Positions 17,328 to 26,038 of a stretch of 64,000 nucleotides of DNA are shown here, piece by piece (position 1 is the first letter of the stretch; the number at the start of each line of letters is the position of its first letter). Under the pieces are notes generated by a model. The model ran no database searches. It had not been told where the DNA came from and saw nothing but the letters and a program-made list of their open reading frames with translations. Made by a program: the position numbers and the translations under genes. The DNA is from JABDQA01 sp963824415 (GTDB taxonomy: Bacteria > Desulfobacterota > Desulfobulbia > Desulfobulbales > Desulfocapsaceae). The stretch spans positions 124,001 to 188,000 of the forward strand of contig CAWGPM010000003.1 in assembly GCA_963824415.1 (NCBI GenBank), in the 5' to 3' direction.

Positions 17328-18104
17328 ATGATTTCAGAGTCCGAGGCCGGAGTCGTCCTGATCGACAAGCCGGTTGGAAAAACTTCCTTTGCCATCGTGC
17401 GCGCCGTCCGGCGCATCTTTTCCATTAAGAAAGTCGGACACGCCGGCACCCTCGACCCGTTTGCCACCGGCCTGCTGGTCGTCTGCATCGGCCGGCCGGC
17501 AACCCGCTTGATTTCTTCTCTGATGGATGGGGAAAAAGAATACCTGGCCACGGTTCATCTGGGTATTGAATCGACTACGCTGGATCCGGAGGGTGTGCTG
17601 AGCCCGGGAAAATCGCCCGAGGGGATCGACGCCGGAGCTGTTGATGAGGCGCTGGCCGGATTCCGCGGCACGATCATGCAGACGCCGCCGAGCTATTCAG
17701 CCCTCAAGCATAAGGGCAAACCGCTGTATCATTATGCCAGAAAAGGTATTGCGGTGGAAAAAGAGCCGCGTCAGGTAAGAATCCATCAACTTCGCTGGTG
17801 TGACAGAAGGGCGGTGCTCAGCGGAGCCGAACCGACACTGGAACTGCTGGTCCAGTGCGGAAAGGGCACCTATATCAGAGCACTGGCGGCTGATATCGGT
17901 CGGGCGCTGGGCTGCGGTGCCTATCTTTCGGCCTTGCGCCGCACCAGGAGCGGTTTTTTTCGCGTTGAAGAAAGCTTTCCTGGAACCTTGCTCTTTGATG
18001 AGCGCAGGGCGGCGGAGCTGCATGAGCGAAAACTGTCCCTGGAAGATGTGCGGAAACTCTTGCAATCTTCCACCGAAGTGGATAATATGCCCTGTTCTAA
18101 TTGA
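17328..18104 (+). CDS. truB: tRNA pseudouridine(55) synthase TruB
   Basis: TruB (258 aa) makes pseudouridine 55 in the T-loop of tRNA. It shows GVVLIDKPVGKTS, the catalytic aspartate in GHAGTLDPFATGLL and the late GTYIRALAADIG motif. It lies 21 bases after nrnA and is followed by rpsO, the common order. Confidence 0.95.
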   Translation: MISESEAGVVLIDKPVGKTSFAIVRAVRRIFSIKKVGHAGTLDPFATGLLVVCIGRPATRLISSLMDGEKEYLATVHLGIESTTLDPEGVLSPGKSPEGIDAGAVDEALAGFRGTIMQTPPSYSALKHKGKPLYHYARKGIAVEKEPRQVRIHQLRWCDRRAVLSGAEPTLELLVQCGKGTYIRALAADIGRALGCGAYLSALRRTRSGFFRVEESFPGTLLFDERRAAELHERKLSLEDVRKLLQSSTEVDNMPCSN

Positions 18105-18218
18105 GGGATCTTCAAGACAAAGATTTCGGTTGAAGCAACATTGCACATTGCCTCTGGCAGCGCAGGTGCATAATAGTGTATAAGAAAAGTGTGATTTGAC
18201 AGATATAGGAGGTTTGCA

Positions 18219-18488
18219 GTGGCACAGACAGTGGTAAGAAAAAACGAGATAATCGAGAAGTTCAAGACCCATGAGTCAGATACCGGCTCATCCGAGGTGC
18301 AGATTGCACTTCTGACGGACCGGATCCAATATCTGACCGAGCACTTCAAGATTCATACCAAAGATCACCACTCCCGTCAGGGATTGTTGAAACTGGTTGG
18401 ACAGCGTAGAAGCTTGCTGGATTATCTCAAGAAAAAGGACATCCAGAAGTACCGGTCCCTGATCCAGGAACTCGGTATTCGTAAGTAG
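18219..18488 (+). CDS. rpsO: 30S ribosomal protein S15
   Basis: S15 (89 aa) binds the central domain of 16S rRNA. The start is GTG at 18219 with a strong site (ATAGGAGGT) upstream. Signature regions: TGSSEVQIALLTDRI, TEHFKIHTKDHHSRQGLL and RRSLLDYLKKKD. The preceding 114 bases could hold a promoter and the usual S15 autoregulatory fold, but I cannot define one confidently. Confidence 0.97.
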   Translation: MAQTVVRKNEIIEKFKTHESDTGSSEVQIALLTDRIQYLTEHFKIHTKDHHSRQGLLKLVGQRRSLLDYLKKKDIQKYRSLIQELGIRK

Positions 18489-18581
18489 ACCTGCCTGACA
18501 GACTCTCATGTCTATCGCTGCACGTAAGTGGTACGGCAGCCGCCGCACTGTCTTTGTTCAGATTCGAGGACAAGCTCTTTA

Positions 18582-18640
18582 ATTCCGGGTGGACCATGCT
18601 TCGGACGACGATGCCTGAGCCATCCGGAATCACATTTTTT
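18582..18640 (+). terminator. Stem-loop with T-run after rpsO (possible terminator or processing site)
   Basis: ATTCCGGGTGG (18582-18592) pairs with CCATCCGGAAT (18620-18630), one G-U, over a 27-base loop; CACA and then TTTTTT follow. The long loop and four-base gap make it an imperfect intrinsic terminator, and it may instead be a processing hairpin ahead of pnp. Confidence 0.4.
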
Positions 18641-18752
18641 CCCTGCAATGTCAAAAACGTAGTTTAAAAGAAGTAGGAAAAGGCCGTTCTGCAATGGGGC
18701 AGAGTGGTATCAGGTGATTAGAGAACGACTATCTAATTTTTGCAGTTTAAAT

Positions 18753-18772
18753 GGCCGGTGGAGAATCCGGCC
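18753..18772 (+). promoter_or_regulatory. Hairpin in the pnp 5' leader
   Basis: GGCCGG TGGAGAAT CCGGCC: a perfect 6-bp GC stem with an 8-base loop, ending 43 bases before the pnp start. Such leader stems are candidates for RNase III/PNPase autocontrol (inference). Confidence 0.4.
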
Positions 18773-18815
18773 GACATGAGCGGAGCCGAATAAGCGGCCC
18801 GCATTTGGAGACATT

Positions 18816-20894
18816 ATGAGTAATAAAGTTGAGGCACAGATCGGTGCACACACCATTTCCATCGAAACAGGCAAACTGGCCAGACAGGCATCAGGATCGG
18901 TCCTCGTACGAAGCGGAGAAACGATGGTTCTGGTTACCGCAGTTGGCGACAAGGTCAATAAACCGGAGCTTGGATTTCTTCCGTTAACTATTGAATATCA
19001 GGAAAAATTTGCTTCAGTTGGCCGCATACCCGGCAACTATTTCAGACGCGAGATAGGCAGGCCGAGCGAAAGCGAAGTCCTGACCTGCAGGATTATCGAC
19101 CGGCCCATGCGACCGCTGTTCGCCGACGGCTACTGTGCCGAGACCCAGGTGATTGCCTCGGTCCTGTCGGCCGATCAGGAAAACACCCCTGACATGCTGG
19201 CGCTCACAGGAGCGAGTTGTGCGCTGATGCTGTCCGATATTCCTTTTGCCGGCCCGGTGGCCGGCGGCCGGGTCGGATATATTGACGGCAGCTATGTGAT
19301 GAATCCGACGGTCTCAGAACTTGCCCGTTCGGAGATGGATATTGTGGTTGCCTGCACCGAAAAGGCTGTGGTCATGGTTGAGGGACAGGCGGCTACCCTG
19401 AGTGAGGATGTAGTGCTCGAAGCTATTTTCTATGCTTTTGAGAACCTGCAGCCGCTGATCGAGTTGCAGAAAGAACTGCGGGCCGCATGCGGCAAAGAAA
19501 AGCGCGTCGTTGAACCGCCCCAGATCGATGAAGAACTTTACAATAAAGTTGCCGCTGCTGCCGGTCCGGACATGGATACCATTGTCGGCACCGCCGATAA
19601 AATGGAACGGAGCGCACAATACACCGAGCTCAAAGCCAAAATAATCGCCGAACTCGATCCGGACGGTGAACGGGCAGGCGAGATCTCAGATCTGATGTCC
19701 AAATATCGCAAATCGCTGATGCGCGGGAAGATTGTCAACCAGTTGCAGCGCATCGACGGCCGGGCCTTCGATCAGGTCCGCCCGATCAGCTGTGAAGCCG
19801 GTTATCTGCCCAGAACCCACGGCTCCGCCTTGTTCACCCGGGGTGAAACCCAGGCCCTGGTCAGCGCAACGCTTGGCAGCGAGCGGGATCAGCAGCGGGT
19901 TGAGACCTTGGGTGGTGAGGAGAACAAACGTTTCATGCTGCATTACAACTTTCCGCCGTTCTGTGTCGGCGAAGTGCGCCGCATGATCGGACCGTCGAGA
20001 CGGGATATCGGCCACGGCGCTCTGGCCAGGCGCGGTGTCGAGGCTGTTCTGCCGGACGCTGCGGCCTTTCCGTATTCGCTCAGGGTGGTGTCCGAGGTGC
20101 TTGAATCGAACGGTTCATCTTCTATGGCCACGGTCTGCGGAGCGAGCATGGCTTTGATGGATGCGGGTGTGCCGATTTCAGCACCGGTCTCCGGCATCGC
20201 CATGGGACTGATCAAAGAAGACGACAAGGTGGTCATTCTCTCCGACATTCTCGGCGATGAGGATCATCTGGGCGATATGGATTTCAAAGTCGTGGGCACC
20301 GCCGAGGGAATTACCTCGCTGCAGATGGATATCAAGATCGACGGTGTCGATCGCGATATCATGGGCCGGGCTCTCAAGCAGGCCAAAGCAGGCCGGCTGC
20401 ATATCCTCGGTGAGATGGATAAGGGAATTGCCGCAGCCCGCGCCGAGATCTCGGAATACGCCCCCAAATATCACACCCATCAGATCAGCCCGGACAAGAT
20501 CAGAGACATCATCGGTCCCGGTGGCAAAATCATCAAAGAGCTGTCAGCTGAATATGATGCCAAGATAGAGGTCGATGACAGCGGCCTGATCAAGATTTTC
20601 ACCGCCAGCGGTGACAATTTCGACGAGTTGATGGACCGGATCAAGACCATCACCGCCATGCCCGAAGTCGGGGCTGTCTATAAAGGCGTGGTTAAAACCA
20701 TCAAGGATTTCGGTGCATTCGTTGAAATCCTGCCGGGAACCGACGGACTTGTCCATATTTCGGAACTCGACAAGAGCCGGGTCAACAAGGTCACCGACAT
20801 CGTCAAGGAAGGCGATGTGTTAGAGGTGAAGGTGCTGGAAATCGACGGCCGCGGACGAATTCGTCTGAGCCGCAAAGCACTGCTCAACGACTAG
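18816..20894 (+). CDS. pnp: Polynucleotide phosphorylase
   Basis: PNPase (692 aa), a trimeric 3'-5' phosphorolytic exoribonuclease of the degradosome. GGAGA precedes the ATG. Two RNase PH domains are seen, the second with GSERDQQRVETLGGEENKRF-type loop and SNGSSSMATVCGASMALMDAG; then KH (PDKIRDIIGPGGKIIKEL) and S1 (GVVKTIKDFGAFVEILPG) domains. It ends in a normal terminator. Confidence 0.97.
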   Translation: MSNKVEAQIGAHTISIETGKLARQASGSVLVRSGETMVLVTAVGDKVNKPELGFLPLTIEYQEKFASVGRIPGNYFRREIGRPSESEVLTCRIIDRPMRPLFADGYCAETQVIASVLSADQENTPDMLALTGASCALMLSDIPFAGPVAGGRVGYIDGSYVMNPTVSELARSEMDIVVACTEKAVVMVEGQAATLSEDVVLEAIFYAFENLQPLIELQKELRAACGKEKRVVEPPQIDEELYNKVAAAAGPDMDTIVGTADKMERSAQYTELKAKIIAELDPDGERAGEISDLMSKYRKSLMRGKIVNQLQRIDGRAFDQVRPISCEAGYLPRTHGSALFTRGETQALVSATLGSERDQQRVETLGGEENKRFMLHYNFPPFCVGEVRRMIGPSRRDIGHGALARRGVEAVLPDAAAFPYSLRVVSEVLESNGSSSMATVCGASMALMDAGVPISAPVSGIAMGLIKEDDKVVILSDILGDEDHLGDMDFKVVGTAEGITSLQMDIKIDGVDRDIMGRALKQAKAGRLHILGEMDKGIAAARAEISEYAPKYHTHQISPDKIRDIIGPGGKIIKELSAEYDAKIEVDDSGLIKIFTASGDNFDELMDRIKTITAMPEVGAVYKGVVKTIKDFGAFVEILPGTDGLVHISELDKSRVNKVTDIVKEGDVLEVKVLEIDGRGRIRLSRKALLND

Positions 20895-20914
20895 GTTCAT
20901 GTATTAATCCTGCC

Positions 20915-20948
20915 AAAGCCGACTGCTGTAGGGGTCGGCTTTTTTTTA
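20915..20948 (+). terminator. Intrinsic terminator after pnp
   Basis: AAAGCCGAC / GTCGGCTTT stem (9 bp) with a ten-base loop runs directly into a T8 tract, 20 bases after the pnp stop. It closes the long nusA-pnp cluster. Confidence 0.9.
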
Positions 20949-20963
20949 TTCAGTGGAGAGCCC

Positions 20964-21434
20964 ATGAGCGGACCCGCCCCCGATTCGATCAGCATTGCTT
21001 TTCAATGGCTTGATCCTGAAAAGACCGGCGATCTGGCGCTGCCGTCCTATGAAACACCCGGTTCATCGGGCCTGGATGTTTGCGCGGCGCTCAAGGCTGA
21101 ACTGGTGCTGGCTCCAGGTGAGCGGGCCTTGATACCGACCGGGTTTGCGCTGGCCATTGCCGAAGGCTATGAGATTCAGGTGCGCCCGCGCAGCGGACTG
21201 GCAGTGAAACAGGGTATTACCCTGATCAACGCACCCGGCACCATCGATGCCGATTATCGGGGTGAGATCAAGATCGCCTTGATCAATCTGGGTAAAGATC
21301 CGGTGACCATCAGGCGTGGCGACCGTATTGCCCAACTGGTGGCGGCCCCGGTGGTACGCTGCAGGCTTGAGGTCGTCCCTGAACTGAATACGACCGAGCG
21401 CGGCGGCGGCGGGTTCGGGCATACCGGAGTCTGA
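20964..21434 (+). CDS. dut: Deoxyuridine 5'-triphosphate nucleotidohydrolase
   Basis: Trimeric dUTPase (156 aa) turning dUTP to dUMP and keeping uracil out of DNA. All five motifs are visible: GLDVCAAL, RPRSGLAVKQG, GTIDADYRGEI, RIAQLV and the C-terminal RGGGGFGHTG. It begins 16 bases after the pnp terminator and ends two bases before the next gene. Confidence 0.96.
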   Translation: MSGPAPDSISIAFQWLDPEKTGDLALPSYETPGSSGLDVCAALKAELVLAPGERALIPTGFALAIAEGYEIQVRPRSGLAVKQGITLINAPGTIDADYRGEIKIALINLGKDPVTIRRGDRIAQLVAAPVVRCRLEVVPELNTTERGGGGFGHTGV

Positions 21435-21436
21435 GC

Positions 21437-22222
21437 ATGCGTTTTTCAGTGCTGGGAAGCGGCAGTAAGGGCAACTGTCTGTTCATCGAGAGCGGCAGCA
21501 CCGCGATCCTGATCGACGGGGGCTTTTCCGGCAAGCAGATCGCCGCTCGGCTGGCCCGGATCGACCGGGACATTTCCGATCTTAACGCAATTTTCGTAAC
21601 TCACGAACATCACGACCATATTCTGGGCGTCGGGGTCCTGTCAAGGCGCTGCCGAATTCCGGTTTACGCCAATGAAAAAACCTTTCGCGGCGGGGCAACA
21701 AGGCTCGACAAGCTTTTTAAACGAGGCGAATTCGAGACTGGCGACACGATCGAATTCAAGGATTTCAGCATCCGCTCGTTTGCCATTTCCCATGACGCCG
21801 CCGATCCGGTCGGTTTTGTGGTCGGCAACGGGCACTGCTCGCTGGGCATCTGCACCGATACCGGAATCGGTTCCCGGCTGATCAGCCGCAGGCTCGAGAG
21901 TTGCGACGGGTTGATACTGGAATTCAATCATGATCCGGATATGCTGAAAAACGGCCCCTATCCGCCTGCACTCAAGCAGCGGGTGGGCTCGAACCAGGGA
22001 CATCTGTCCAACGGGGATGGCGCCAGTCTGCTGCAGGCTCTGCTGCACGATAAACTGCAGCGTGTGGTACTGGCTCATCTGAGCGAGACCAACAACCTGC
22101 CGGAGATCGCCTACCGCGAGGCCGCGGCGGTGCTGGAAAACCGGCTTGATTTAGCGAGGCTTGAGGTCTCGGATCAGCATATGCCCACCATGCTGATGGA
22201 GCTCAATCGACTGCCCCTGTGA
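21437..22222 (+). CDS. MBL-fold metallohydrolase, YycJ/WalJ-like
   Basis: Metallo-beta-lactamase fold protein (261 aa) with FSVLGSGSKGNC at the N-terminus and the metal motif THEHHDH at about residue 54. Asp in CTDTG and a late His complete the site. The family includes YycJ, a 5'-3' exonuclease-like enzyme linked to repair and cell-wall signalling. Coupled to dut (two-base gap), it may serve nucleotide or DNA metabolism, which is inference. Confidence 0.85.
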   Translation: MRFSVLGSGSKGNCLFIESGSTAILIDGGFSGKQIAARLARIDRDISDLNAIFVTHEHHDHILGVGVLSRRCRIPVYANEKTFRGGATRLDKLFKRGEFETGDTIEFKDFSIRSFAISHDAADPVGFVVGNGHCSLGICTDTGIGSRLISRRLESCDGLILEFNHDPDMLKNGPYPPALKQRVGSNQGHLSNGDGASLLQALLHDKLQRVVLAHLSETNNLPEIAYREAAAVLENRLDLARLEVSDQHMPTMLMELNRLPL

Positions 22223-22230
22223 TGTCATAA

Positions 22231-22941
22231 TCAGCCTGGTACCGGTGTCAGGCTCAATTCATGCATCGGCAGGATCAGGCAGCCGGACTGTTTCACCTTC
22301 TGAATCGATTCCCAGGCCTTGAGTGCATCGATATGGACACCCGGGCAGACGGCCGGGCCGTTGGCCGGAAAATTCTTATTGTTGCAGCAGAACCCGGTGA
22401 TCATCGCAGGGCCGCTGCCCGTGGCGATTCTCACACTCAGCGTGCCGACTGTGTGGCCGGGCATGTGGACAACCGCCAGGCCGGGGAGCAGTTCCTGATC
22501 GCAATTGATCTCGCTAAAACCTAGGTCTTCGATAAAATAGTCGTCATAACGATGATCCAGCGGGTGCGGATTTCTGCAGAAGGCGATTTCATCGATGTGG
22601 GCATAAAAGGTTGCCTTCGTAAAGAGCGGGTTGTTGCCGCAATGATCATCGTGCAGGTGGGTGTTGATCACCATGTCGATATCGTCTGGTTCGAGACCGT
22701 GCTCGGCCAGGCAGTCGGTCATGCTTTTGGGTTCCAGGCCGGTTTCTTCAAAAAATCCCGCCGGGGTCATCAACTCGTTTTCATCGAGGCCGGTATCGAC
22801 CAGAATATTGTGTCCCTGTCCACGAACCAGGAAGGCCCAGATGGGCAGCCAGATGGAGGTGCCGTAGCCTTGCTGGTAGGTCATGATACCCTGGTCGGGA
22901 TTGCGCACGCCGGTGAGAAGCGGGGTAATAGAATAGCTCAT
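22231..22941 (-). CDS. MBL-fold hydrolase, N-acyl homoserine lactonase-like
   Basis: Cytosolic metallo-beta-lactamase fold hydrolase (236 aa) with NILVDTGLDENE, THLHDDHCGN and HMPGHTVG motifs, the arrangement of the AttM/AhlB lactonase group. The metal-site histidines and aspartates are present. The substrate is not deducible; quorum-quenching lactonase and other ester/lactone hydrolysis are both possible. It is convergent with the YycJ-like gene, eight bases apart. Confidence 0.75.
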   Translation of the reverse strand: MSYSITPLLTGVRNPDQGIMTYQQGYGTSIWLPIWAFLVRGQGHNILVDTGLDENELMTPAGFFEETGLEPKSMTDCLAEHGLEPDDIDMVINTHLHDDHCGNNPLFTKATFYAHIDEIAFCRNPHPLDHRYDDYFIEDLGFSEINCDQELLPGLAVVHMPGHTVGTLSVRIATGSGPAMITGFCCNNKNFPANGPAVCPGVHIDALKAWESIQKVKQSGCLILPMHELSLTPVPG

Positions 22942-22972
22942 GATGATAATCGGGACGATTTAGATTTATCTG

Positions 22973-23977
22973 CTACCTTCTCGGTACCACCCATCTGCCG
23001 CCCGGGTCTTTGCAGGCAATCCCTGGAAATTCAAAGGGCACGCCGTCTTTGGCAATGACCTGGTGATACTGGCGGCAGCGGTTGCCACTCGGATGGGTGA
23101 AGGACTTCAGGGGGGTGATCCCGATCACCAGTTGCTGGTTGAAGTTTTCCCAGATTGCCGTGTCCTGGTCTTGGTTTTCTTCCAGGGTATTCTGAAATGT
23201 CTGCTGTATGGAGGTGCGGTCCGCTTCGTTGGTGGTGAAGGTACCCATGTCCGGCATTACCGCAACCAGCTCTTTGCGTTGATTTGGCTTGTAACCATTG
23301 TAGTCGCGGCTTTCCAGGACCCAGTGATTAATCGACGGGGCGTAATACCAGGTTCGGTACTCCCGGGTGCGGCTGGCGGTTCTGAATTTATCAGGATATC
23401 TTCTGCAGGTGATTTTCCAGGTGTCGAAATCTCCGGCAGCAACGCTTATCTTTTCTGTGCCTTTGACTTCGCAACTCCAGTAGAGATCATAGCGTTGTTC
23501 GATACCATCTTGATTATACCACCTGCCGAATTCCTCATAGCGGGAACGATTGCCAACTTCCAGCGGCCACAGCGTCGAGGTTGTCTTTTCCTGCAGGAAA
23601 ATGGCCTGGGTAAATCTTCGAAAGCCATATCGGGTTGAGGTTTCCCAGCGGGCCCGTTTATAGGTAAAGTCTGGCGTGCCGACCGACACCTGCTTCCGGT
23701 GATTGACCCAGGTGATTTGCTTGACGCCGACCTCCTTGACGGTTTCCCAGGTTCCGTCCGAGTATACAAACTTGGTGCCAACCTGGTAGTTGGGCAACGG
23801 CGCCGGCGGCAATTCCAGCGGATTATTCTCAGCAGCCTGGCCCGTCCGGGTGCAGAGGGCAGGAATTGAGACTACCAGCAGAACAATGCACATGAGCAAG
23901 AGGCGTTGGGGCCGTCTGGGCAGGCAGAGCTGGTCGATCGATATCTTCATTAAAGCTGAGGAGGTATCCATTTTCAT
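22973..23977 (-). CDS. Secreted protein with C-terminal 17-kDa surface-antigen-like segment
   Basis: A 334-aa protein with a signal peptide: charged start, then a hydrophobic stretch at about residues 25-42 and a cleavage site near TGQAA. The middle (about 60-240) is rich in Trp, Tyr and Arg and looks beta-structured. The last 40 residues, NRCRQYHQVIAKDG...PGIACKDPGGRW, resemble the end of RT0821/Lpp0805-type surface antigens (CRxY...ACRxxDGxW). Likely exported to the periplasm or outer membrane; function unknown. An ATG at 23950 is an alternative start. Confidence 0.65.
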   Translation of the reverse strand: MKMDTSSALMKISIDQLCLPRRPQRLLLMCIVLLVVSIPALCTRTGQAAENNPLELPPAPLPNYQVGTKFVYSDGTWETVKEVGVKQITWVNHRKQVSVGTPDFTYKRARWETSTRYGFRRFTQAIFLQEKTTSTLWPLEVGNRSRYEEFGRWYNQDGIEQRYDLYWSCEVKGTEKISVAAGDFDTWKITCRRYPDKFRTASRTREYRTWYYAPSINHWVLESRDYNGYKPNQRKELVAVMPDMGTFTTNEADRTSIQQTFQNTLEENQDQDTAIWENFNQQLVIGITPLKSFTHPSGNRCRQYHQVIAKDGVPFEFPGIACKDPGGRWVVPRR

Positions 23978-24029
23978 GTTGAAGCGCTTGGTCTGGGACT
24001 TCGTTCGGTGATGCGGTCCAGGGCAAGCA

Positions 24030-24593
24030 TTATTTGTTTGGCAACGGGGTCAACTCGTTTAAAAGCCCGAGCCGGTTGAGCGCCGCAGGACGATTACGGG
24101 TAGCGCGGTCTGTGCGGCTGACGCCCGCAAAATCGGGTGCCTCACCTTCATCCAGGTCATATTTCCCATCAGCGTCTCCATCGCGATCATTATCGAAATT
24201 GGCATGGTCCGGGGCATCTTCCTCGCCGTCGCTTTCAAATTCACGGTCATCTTTATCGTCACCGCCATCTGAACCCTCATCGGCTTCATCATCACCGGGG
24301 GCATCGGCAGCCTCGTCCGGTTGGCCAGCAGCATCGGGTTCATTAGCGGCTTCATCGGGGGCGTCAACTTCACCGTCTCCGTCTTTGTCGAACTGTTCCC
24401 TGAACGAGTCGAGGTCAAACCCGGTCCTGTTCTGGGCAATTGCCTGGACTGGTTCCAGAACGCTCTGCCAGATATTCGTCGGGCTGAAGCGAGGCCCGAA
24501 GAGCAGCAGAGCAAGGCAGACAAAACCGGCGAGCCAGTATCGTGGTTTTTTGTTCGGGGCACTCTTGCGGGCGGCAGGGCTGGTCGCTTTCAT
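24030..24593 (-). CDS. Exported acidic protein with EF-hand-like DxDxDG calcium motifs
   Basis: Unknown protein of 187 aa. The start at 24593 follows TTGGAG; an upstream start at 24647 is less likely. A basic N-terminus and one hydrophobic helix (about residues 18-33) act as signal or anchor. The region after FDLDSFREQF is extremely Asp/Glu-rich, with DKDGDGEVD and DNDRDGDADG loops like calcium-binding EF-hand or thrombospondin type 3 motifs. The low-complexity acidic block argues for a calcium-binding surface protein, which is inference. Confidence 0.6.
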   Translation of the reverse strand: MKATSPAARKSAPNKKPRYWLAGFVCLALLLFGPRFSPTNIWQSVLEPVQAIAQNRTGFDLDSFREQFDKDGDGEVDAPDEAANEPDAAGQPDEAADAPGDDEADEGSDGGDDKDDREFESDGEEDAPDHANFDNDRDGDADGKYDLDEGEAPDFAGVSRTDRATRNRPAALNRLGLLNELTPLPNK

Positions 24594-25014
24594 GGGTGAT
24601 ACTCCAAGTCTAATCGATAGGTGCAGGGTATCCTGCAGATTATACATAATGGATAATAAACAATTGATCGGAAAATCTCAATGAACCCCGGTGTCTTGTC
24701 TTTTTTTAGCAACCCCTCGCCTGAATAGTTCACGAGTTGAGACGGCCTGCTAGCCGAGGAGGCTAGGGGAAGACAATATATAAATTATGCCTTCCCCGAA
24801 AGCGACGCGGGATAGCAGTCCGTCTCGACTCGCCCGAAGGGTGAAAATGCTGCTTTATATCAATGATTTGAAGGGGTACAAACTGTGTTGTTTGCATAAT
24901 TGTGTACCTCTACAACATTATCTCTAGTGCCGGGGTTAAGCTTGGGGCAGGTGTCGAAGATAGTTGCTGGCAGGGGTGGGCCGGAGGGGAATTATTCCGA
25001 CCCACTGATTGATA
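24594..25014. other. Non-coding gap with a structured element
   Basis: No gene seen in 421 bases between the acidic-protein gene and the DUF5320 gene. It contains the multi-stem element listed at 24733-24832 and otherwise AT-rich sequence that could carry the promoter of the acidic-protein gene. Confidence 0.5.
24733..24832. repeat. Nested inverted-repeat element, about 100 bp
   Basis: Outer arms CGAGTTGAGACGG (24733-24745) and CCGTCTCGACTCG (24820-24832) pair over 13 bp with one G-U. Inside are CTAGCC/GGCTAG and GGGGAAG/CTTCCCC stems, plus CTGCTA/TAGCAG that competes with the first. This is too long and branched for a terminator; it could be a structured RNA or a mobile palindromic repeat. 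No other copy is seen in the window. Confidence 0.5.
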
Positions 25015-25332
25015 TTATTCCGTTAAGGCATCGAGCCGTTGCTCAATACGGGACAATGACTGCTGCAGTTGTTGAGCCTGGTTTCTCAAGGTTTCAACCT
25101 CATCTGCAGGCTGCTGCACGGCAGCCTGCCCCTCGACAAGCTGATTAAATCCGGTTCCACGGCCAAATCCTCTTCCCCCCCGGCCGCGGAACCCGCGCCG
25201 GCAGAACAGCCCGCGACCGATGTCCGGGCTGCTGCCCTCCGAAGACAACGTTCCTCTTGTGCCGCACAATCCGCGGCCGCCGCCAGTCATGGCTCCCTGA
25301 CCCATCGGGCCTGATCTGTCTAGTCCTGGCAT
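25015..25332 (-). CDS. DUF5320 family protein
   Basis: A 105-aa protein beginning MPGLDRSGPMGQGAMTGGG, the hallmark of DUF5320, followed by a Gly/Arg-rich stretch with two cysteines, and ending in a Gln/Leu coiled coil (about residues 75-105). A strong site (TAAGGAGG) precedes the ATG. These proteins usually occur with DUF134 regulators and NifX/Mrp-like iron-sulfur genes; their role is unknown. It is the last gene of the small operon starting at 26021. Confidence 0.8.
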   Translation of the reverse strand: MPGLDRSGPMGQGAMTGGGRGLCGTRGTLSSEGSSPDIGRGLFCRRGFRGRGGRGFGRGTGFNQLVEGQAAVQQPADEVETLRNQAQQLQQSLSRIEQRLDALTE

Positions 25333-25374
25333 AGTAGACCTCCTTACTTTCTTGGATAGATGGTACTTCCCTCG

Positions 25375-25620
25375 TTAATTACCTCGGCGACAGCCTCCGC
25401 TGCCCTGCCTGCCTTTGCAACCGTTGCCGCGGCCTCCTTTATTGCGGCCCTGGCCTGAACCCATGCCTGAGCCTTGTCCGTTATTGGGCCCGCCTTGGCT
25501 GTTTGGGCTGCCTGCACCCATTGTCTGGCCCATGGGTTGGCCCAGTCCTGAACCTTGCGGCCTTGCATCTGGTCGTGCATTCGGGCCTGTATCTGTGTTA
25601 TTTCGGCCTCTTCTGTGCAT
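25375..25620 (-). CDS. Small Gly/Gln/Pro-rich protein
   Basis: A low-complexity protein (81 aa), rich in Gly, Gln, Asn and Arg, with two cysteines near the end (GNGCKGRQGSGGC). The frame is decided by a perfect ribosome binding site, AAAGGAGGTGAA, eight bases before the ATG at 25620; another frame (25344-25664) overlaps but lacks such a site. Composition resembles its DUF5320 neighbour, and it is probably co-transcribed between the DUF134 and DUF5320 genes. Function unknown. Confidence 0.65.
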   Translation of the reverse strand: MHRRGRNNTDTGPNARPDARPQGSGLGQPMGQTMGAGSPNSQGGPNNGQGSGMGSGQGRNKGGRGNGCKGRQGSGGCRRGN

Positions 25621-25673
25621 CGAATTTCACCTCCTTTGTATTGAGATAAGATGTATGTTTTCAATGAATTGCA

Positions 25674-26021
25674 TCATCTTTCACGCTGCCTGCGTCCCCA
25701 GCCGCCGCCCCGGCCTCCTCGTCCACGACCGTGGCCTCTGAATTCGTACTGGCCTCCCTCGATCCGCAGGCCTTTTCCGGTAACCAGCGCATCCGCTACT
25801 ATGGAGCGTCCCTGAGACAGCAGTCGCCCGTAGGTGTGGCGTGAGACGCCCATCATCTGAGAAGCCGTTTCCTGATCCAGGTGTTCGAAATCGCTCAACC
25901 GGATCGCTTCGAATTCCTCCAGTGTTATCAGAACTTCTTCATTGAACTCGACGCCACGGGGAACAAAAGCGCTTATCGTCGGGTAGGCGGAGACGAATCG
26001 TGTTTTTTTGGGTCTCGGCAT
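25674..26021 (-). CDS. DUF134 (UPF0251) family DNA-binding protein
   Basis: Regulator of 115 aa starting MPRPKKTRFV, after AGGAGC; an in-frame ATG at 26045 is less likely because it lies in the operator region. The helix-turn-helix (LDQETASQMMGVSRHTYGRL, about residues 54-73) resembles sigma-70 region 4. The C-terminus is a Gly/Arg tail. It heads an operon with two small Gly-rich proteins, and its promoter is bracketed by two matching palindromes, so autoregulation is likely (inference). Confidence 0.85.
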   Translation of the reverse strand: MPRPKKTRFVSAYPTISAFVPRGVEFNEEVLITLEEFEAIRLSDFEHLDQETASQMMGVSRHTYGRLLSQGRSIVADALVTGKGLRIEGGQYEFRGHGRGRGGRGGGWGRRQRER

Positions 26022-26038
26022 TCTTTCTGCTCCTGTTA

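Larger units (their letters stand above)
18489..18815 (+). other. rpsO-pnp intergenic leader with hairpins
   Basis: No gene. The 327-base gap contains the two stem-loops listed at 18582 and 18753. In enterobacteria the pnp leader is an RNase III/PNPase autoregulation site; structure here is compatible with that but the sequence does not prove it. Confidence 0.5.

Noticed and set aside
25344..25664. Alternative 106-codon frame over the Gly-rich gene
   Set aside because: The competing frame at 25375-25620 has a perfect ribosome site eight bases before its ATG, which itself lies inside this longer frame.
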